NCBI GenBank assembly: GCA_025963815.1 | Contig: JAOQAA010000307.1 | Span: forward strand, 1 to 8,201 | Reading direction: 5' to 3' | Length of the DNA stretch: 8,201 nt | Origin: Capsulimonas sp. | GTDB taxonomy: Bacteria > Armatimonadota > Armatimonadia > Armatimonadales > Capsulimonadaceae | In this document: positions 6,739 to 8,201 of the stretch, in pieces | Layout of the letters: every line of letters begins with the position of its first letter | Position numbering within the stretch: position 1 is the stretch's first letter | The notes under the pieces: model-generated | What the model was told of the DNA's origin: nothing | Database searches by the model: none | What the model saw: only the letters and a program-made list of their open reading frames with translations | Translations under genes and position numbers: made by a program

Positions 6739-6876
6739 ATGGATATCTGGACTTCAGTGAACTGGGATGTATTGTTTGGATACGCGCTGCACGATTGTTC
6801 GTGCGTTGCGCTCACGGCCAGCGCGCTGCTGGTGGCGCTGGCCGCATGCGGAAGGTTTGGGATGAAGCGGAGTTAA
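6739..6876 (+). CDS. Possible 45-residue single-pass membrane microprotein
   Basis: The open frame from the ATG at 6739 to the TAA at 6874-6876 encodes 45 residues. An N-terminal part with acidic residues (MDIWTSVNWDVLFGYALHD) is followed by two cysteines (DCSC). A hydrophobic stretch at about residues 22-37 (VALTASALLVALAACG) leads to a short basic end, GRFGMKRS. This charge pattern would fit one membrane helix with the C-terminus inside. Support comes from the GGAGG ribosome binding site and from the stop codon, which overlaps the stop of convergent fabI within GTTAAC (6872-6877). I recognise no family. It could be a chance open frame, since it is short and its coding sequence does not overlap any other gene beyond the shared stop. 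Confidence 0.45.
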   Translation: MDIWTSVNWDVLFGYALHDCSCVALTASALLVALAACGRFGMKRS

Positions 6877-7646
6877 CCCAGGATGTGCAGGCCGTTGTCG
6901 ACATAGATCACTTCGCCAGTGATCCCGCGCGACCAATCGGAGGCCAGGAACGCCGAGGTATCGCCGACGTCGCCGATATCGGTATTACGGCGCAGCGGGG
7001 CGCGCTCGCGGACATCGTTGTACATCCCGGAGAAGCCGCTGATCCCACGCGCGGACAGGGTCATCGTCGGCCCGGCGCTGATGGCGTTGACGCGAATGCC
7101 CTGCGGGCCGAGATCGCTCGCCAGGTAACGCACGGAGGCTTCCAGCGCGGCCTTGGCGACGCCCATCACATTGTAGTTGGGGATCACGCGCTCGGCGCCC
7201 AGATAGGTGAGGGTCATGATCGACCCGCCGCCCGTCATCAAAGGCTCGGCGGCCTTGGCCGCCGCTGTGAGCGTGTAAGCAGAAATCTCCAGCGCTTTCA
7301 AAAATCCGTCGCGACTGGTGTCCAGAAATCGTCCATCGAGATCGGATTTATTGGCGAATGCGGCGCCGTGAATGACGAAGTCGAGCTTTCCAAATTCCCT
7401 GGTCAGCGTCTCGTGCAACGCGGCGACCTGCGCCTCGTCGGTCAAGTCGCAGCCCTGGATGAGGGTGTTTTCGCCGCCGGGAAGGGTGGGGGCCATCTTT
7501 CGAACGTCCTTTTCTTCACGCTCCCCTAAAAACGTCAGCGCCAGCTGCGCTCCCTCGCGCGCCAAGCTCTGCGCACAGCCCCAGCACAGCGAACGCTCGT
7601 TGCGCACTCCGTAGATGAGGCCCTTTTTGCCATCGAGAATTCCCAT
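6873..7646 (-). CDS. fabI: Enoyl-[acyl-carrier-protein] reductase (NADH), FabI type
   Basis: FabI is a cytosolic short-chain dehydrogenase/reductase that reduces trans-2-enoyl-ACP in the last step of each type II fatty-acid elongation cycle. It is also the target of triclosan and isoniazid-class inhibitors in various bacteria. The 257 residues match the family. The N-terminal dinucleotide-binding strand and loop is GLIYGVRNERSLCWGCAQSL (9-28). The catalytic set is Tyr148 (LTYLGA), Tyr158 and Lys165 (Y-N-V-M-G-V-A-K, the Tyr-X6-Lys spacing of enoyl reductases). The C-terminal SAGPTMTLSARGI and GEVIYVDNG segments are family-like. Two sites differ from the usual form: Arg15 in the nucleotide loop and Thr-Met in place of the usual Ile-Arg after AGP. 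An AGGAG-type site lies about 10 bases before the ATG. The gene stands alone with its own promoter. Confidence 0.95.
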   Translation of the reverse strand: MGILDGKKGLIYGVRNERSLCWGCAQSLAREGAQLALTFLGEREEKDVRKMAPTLPGGENTLIQGCDLTDEAQVAALHETLTREFGKLDFVIHGAAFANKSDLDGRFLDTSRDGFLKALEISAYTLTAAAKAAEPLMTGGGSIMTLTYLGAERVIPNYNVMGVAKAALEASVRYLASDLGPQGIRVNAISAGPTMTLSARGISGFSGMYNDVRERAPLRRNTDIGDVGDTSAFLASDWSRGITGEVIYVDNGLHILG

Positions 7647-7684
7647 AGATGCTTCGCTCCTTTTGGGCTTCCGCCCATGCCGTG

Positions 7685-7713
7685 AGTTTATTCGAAAAAT
7701 TGACGTGTGTCAA
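7685..7713 (-). promoter_or_regulatory. Sigma-70-type promoter of fabI
   Basis: On the minus strand a perfect -35 box TTGACA (7713-7708) is followed by a 17-base spacer and a -10 box TAAACT (7690-7685, four of six consensus bases). The predicted transcript start near 7678 gives a leader of about 30 bases before the fabI ATG. Confidence 0.65.
7700..7713. repeat. Short inverted repeat TTGAC-N4-GTCAA over the fabI -35 box
   Basis: TTGAC at 7700-7704 and GTCAA at 7709-7713 form a perfect 5-base dyad with a 4-base centre. Its right half is the fabI -35 box; its left half reads as a -35-like TTGACG towards the peptidase gene. It may be a regulator's binding site, a pair of overlapping divergent -35 boxes, or chance. 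No good -10 box follows on the + strand at the normal distance. Confidence 0.35.
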
Positions 7714-7833
7714 GGCGGGGATAGGCGATACGAGCAGTTTATATGGGAATAGTACGGCGCGTTCGCGAAGGAAAACCCCGATCCACCGTCGAACACTGAC
7801 CGCAGACTGTTCACCCCAGGAGCGCAAGTTTTT

Positions 7834-8201
7834 ATGGCCAATACCGCGCGTGCGATCAACCAGGATCGCCTTGTCAACCTCTTCCTGGACCTCGCCCGAC
7901 AAAATACGCCCCCGCGCTCGGAAAAGGCGGCCAGCGATATCGCGTTTCGTGTGCTGGAGACGCTTGGCTTTTCCTGCGAATATGATGACGCCGGCGAGAA
8001 GGTCGGCGGCAATGTCGGCAATTTGATCGCGTTCAAGAAGGGTTCCATCGAAGGCGCCACGCCGATCTTCTTTTCCGCTCACTTCGACAATGTGGAGCCG
8101 ACGCCTGGGCAAGAGCCGATCATTGAAGGCGATATTATCCGGACCGACGGAACTACGGATCTTGGCGCCGATGATATTAGCGGGTTAGCTCCCAACATTG
8201 A
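7834..8201 (+). CDS. M20-family, peptidase T-like metallopeptidase, N-terminal part (3' end outside window)
   Basis: The frame opens at the ATG at 7834 and is still open at the right edge, giving 122 residues of a protein usually near 370-410. The order of motifs fits zinc-dependent M20 peptidases of the PepT-like subgroup. The N-terminal helix is NQDRLVNLFLDLARQNTPP. YDDAGEKVGGNVGNLIA (50-66) follows. His83-Phe-Asp85 (FFSAHFDNVEP) supplies a zinc ligand and the catalytic aspartate. RTDGTTDLGADD (103-114) holds the bridging metal ligand Asp113. Such enzymes cleave N-terminal residues from small peptides in the cytosol. AGGAG at 7818-7822, 11 bases upstream, supports the start. The gene is divergent from fabI, with 187 bases between the two start codons. 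The exact substrate (tripeptides or others) is not readable from this part. Confidence 0.9.
   Translation, partial: MANTARAINQDRLVNLFLDLARQNTPPRSEKAASDIAFRVLETLGFSCEYDDAGEKVGGNVGNLIAFKKGSIEGATPIFFSAHFDNVEPTPGQEPIIEGDIIRTDGTTDLGADDISGLAPNI

Noticed and set aside
6795..7529. A 244-codon + strand frame opposite fabI.
   Set aside because: It is the antisense of the fabI coding sequence and has no domain or ribosome binding site of its own.

Overview
The window looks like chromosomal DNA of a free-living, probably flagellated bacterium with moderately GC-rich, densely packed genes. It carries housekeeping genes (pantothenate, queuosine and fatty-acid synthesis, a peptidase), part of the flagellar export gate, and several genes I cannot assign to a characterised role. 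The mixed gene order and the family variants do not match any well-known model genome. A poorly sampled phylum such as Armatimonadota is possible, but this is a low-confidence guess made without any database search. I see no mobile element, CRISPR array, tRNA or rRNA.

Left part (1-697, + strand): the 3' end of panD (aspartate 1-decarboxylase, cut by the window edge) is followed after 42 bases by queD (6-carboxy-tetrahydropterin synthase). A strong intrinsic terminator then closes this unit.

Centre (746-2907, + strand): fliQ, fliR and flhB lie 11 and 15 bases apart as one operon. They encode three of the five core membrane proteins of the flagellar type III export gate. fliP and flhA, common neighbours of this set, are not adjacent. 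After a 167-base spacer with no clear terminator comes a 789-residue protein with an N-terminal zinc ribbon, a predicted two-helix membrane hairpin and about 16 TPR units. Its stop codon directly abuts the start of a GNAT acetyltransferase gene. A long, symmetrical terminator at 5957-5994 ends this unit and also serves the convergent gene on the other strand.

Right part (6009-8201): a minus-strand gene encodes a small exported protein whose C-terminal half is a disordered, Asn/Asp/Arg/Ser/Tyr-rich tail. Divergent from it is a possible 45-residue membrane microprotein with a good ribosome binding site. Its stop codon overlaps the stop of convergent fabI (enoyl-ACP reductase, minus strand). fabI has a recognisable sigma-70-type promoter and is divergent from the start of an M20 / peptidase T-like gene that runs off the right edge.

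The best candidates for undescribed biology are the zinc-ribbon/TPR protein with its coupled acetyltransferase, the secreted disordered protein, and the 45-residue microprotein. None of them amounts to a clear new system on sequence alone.
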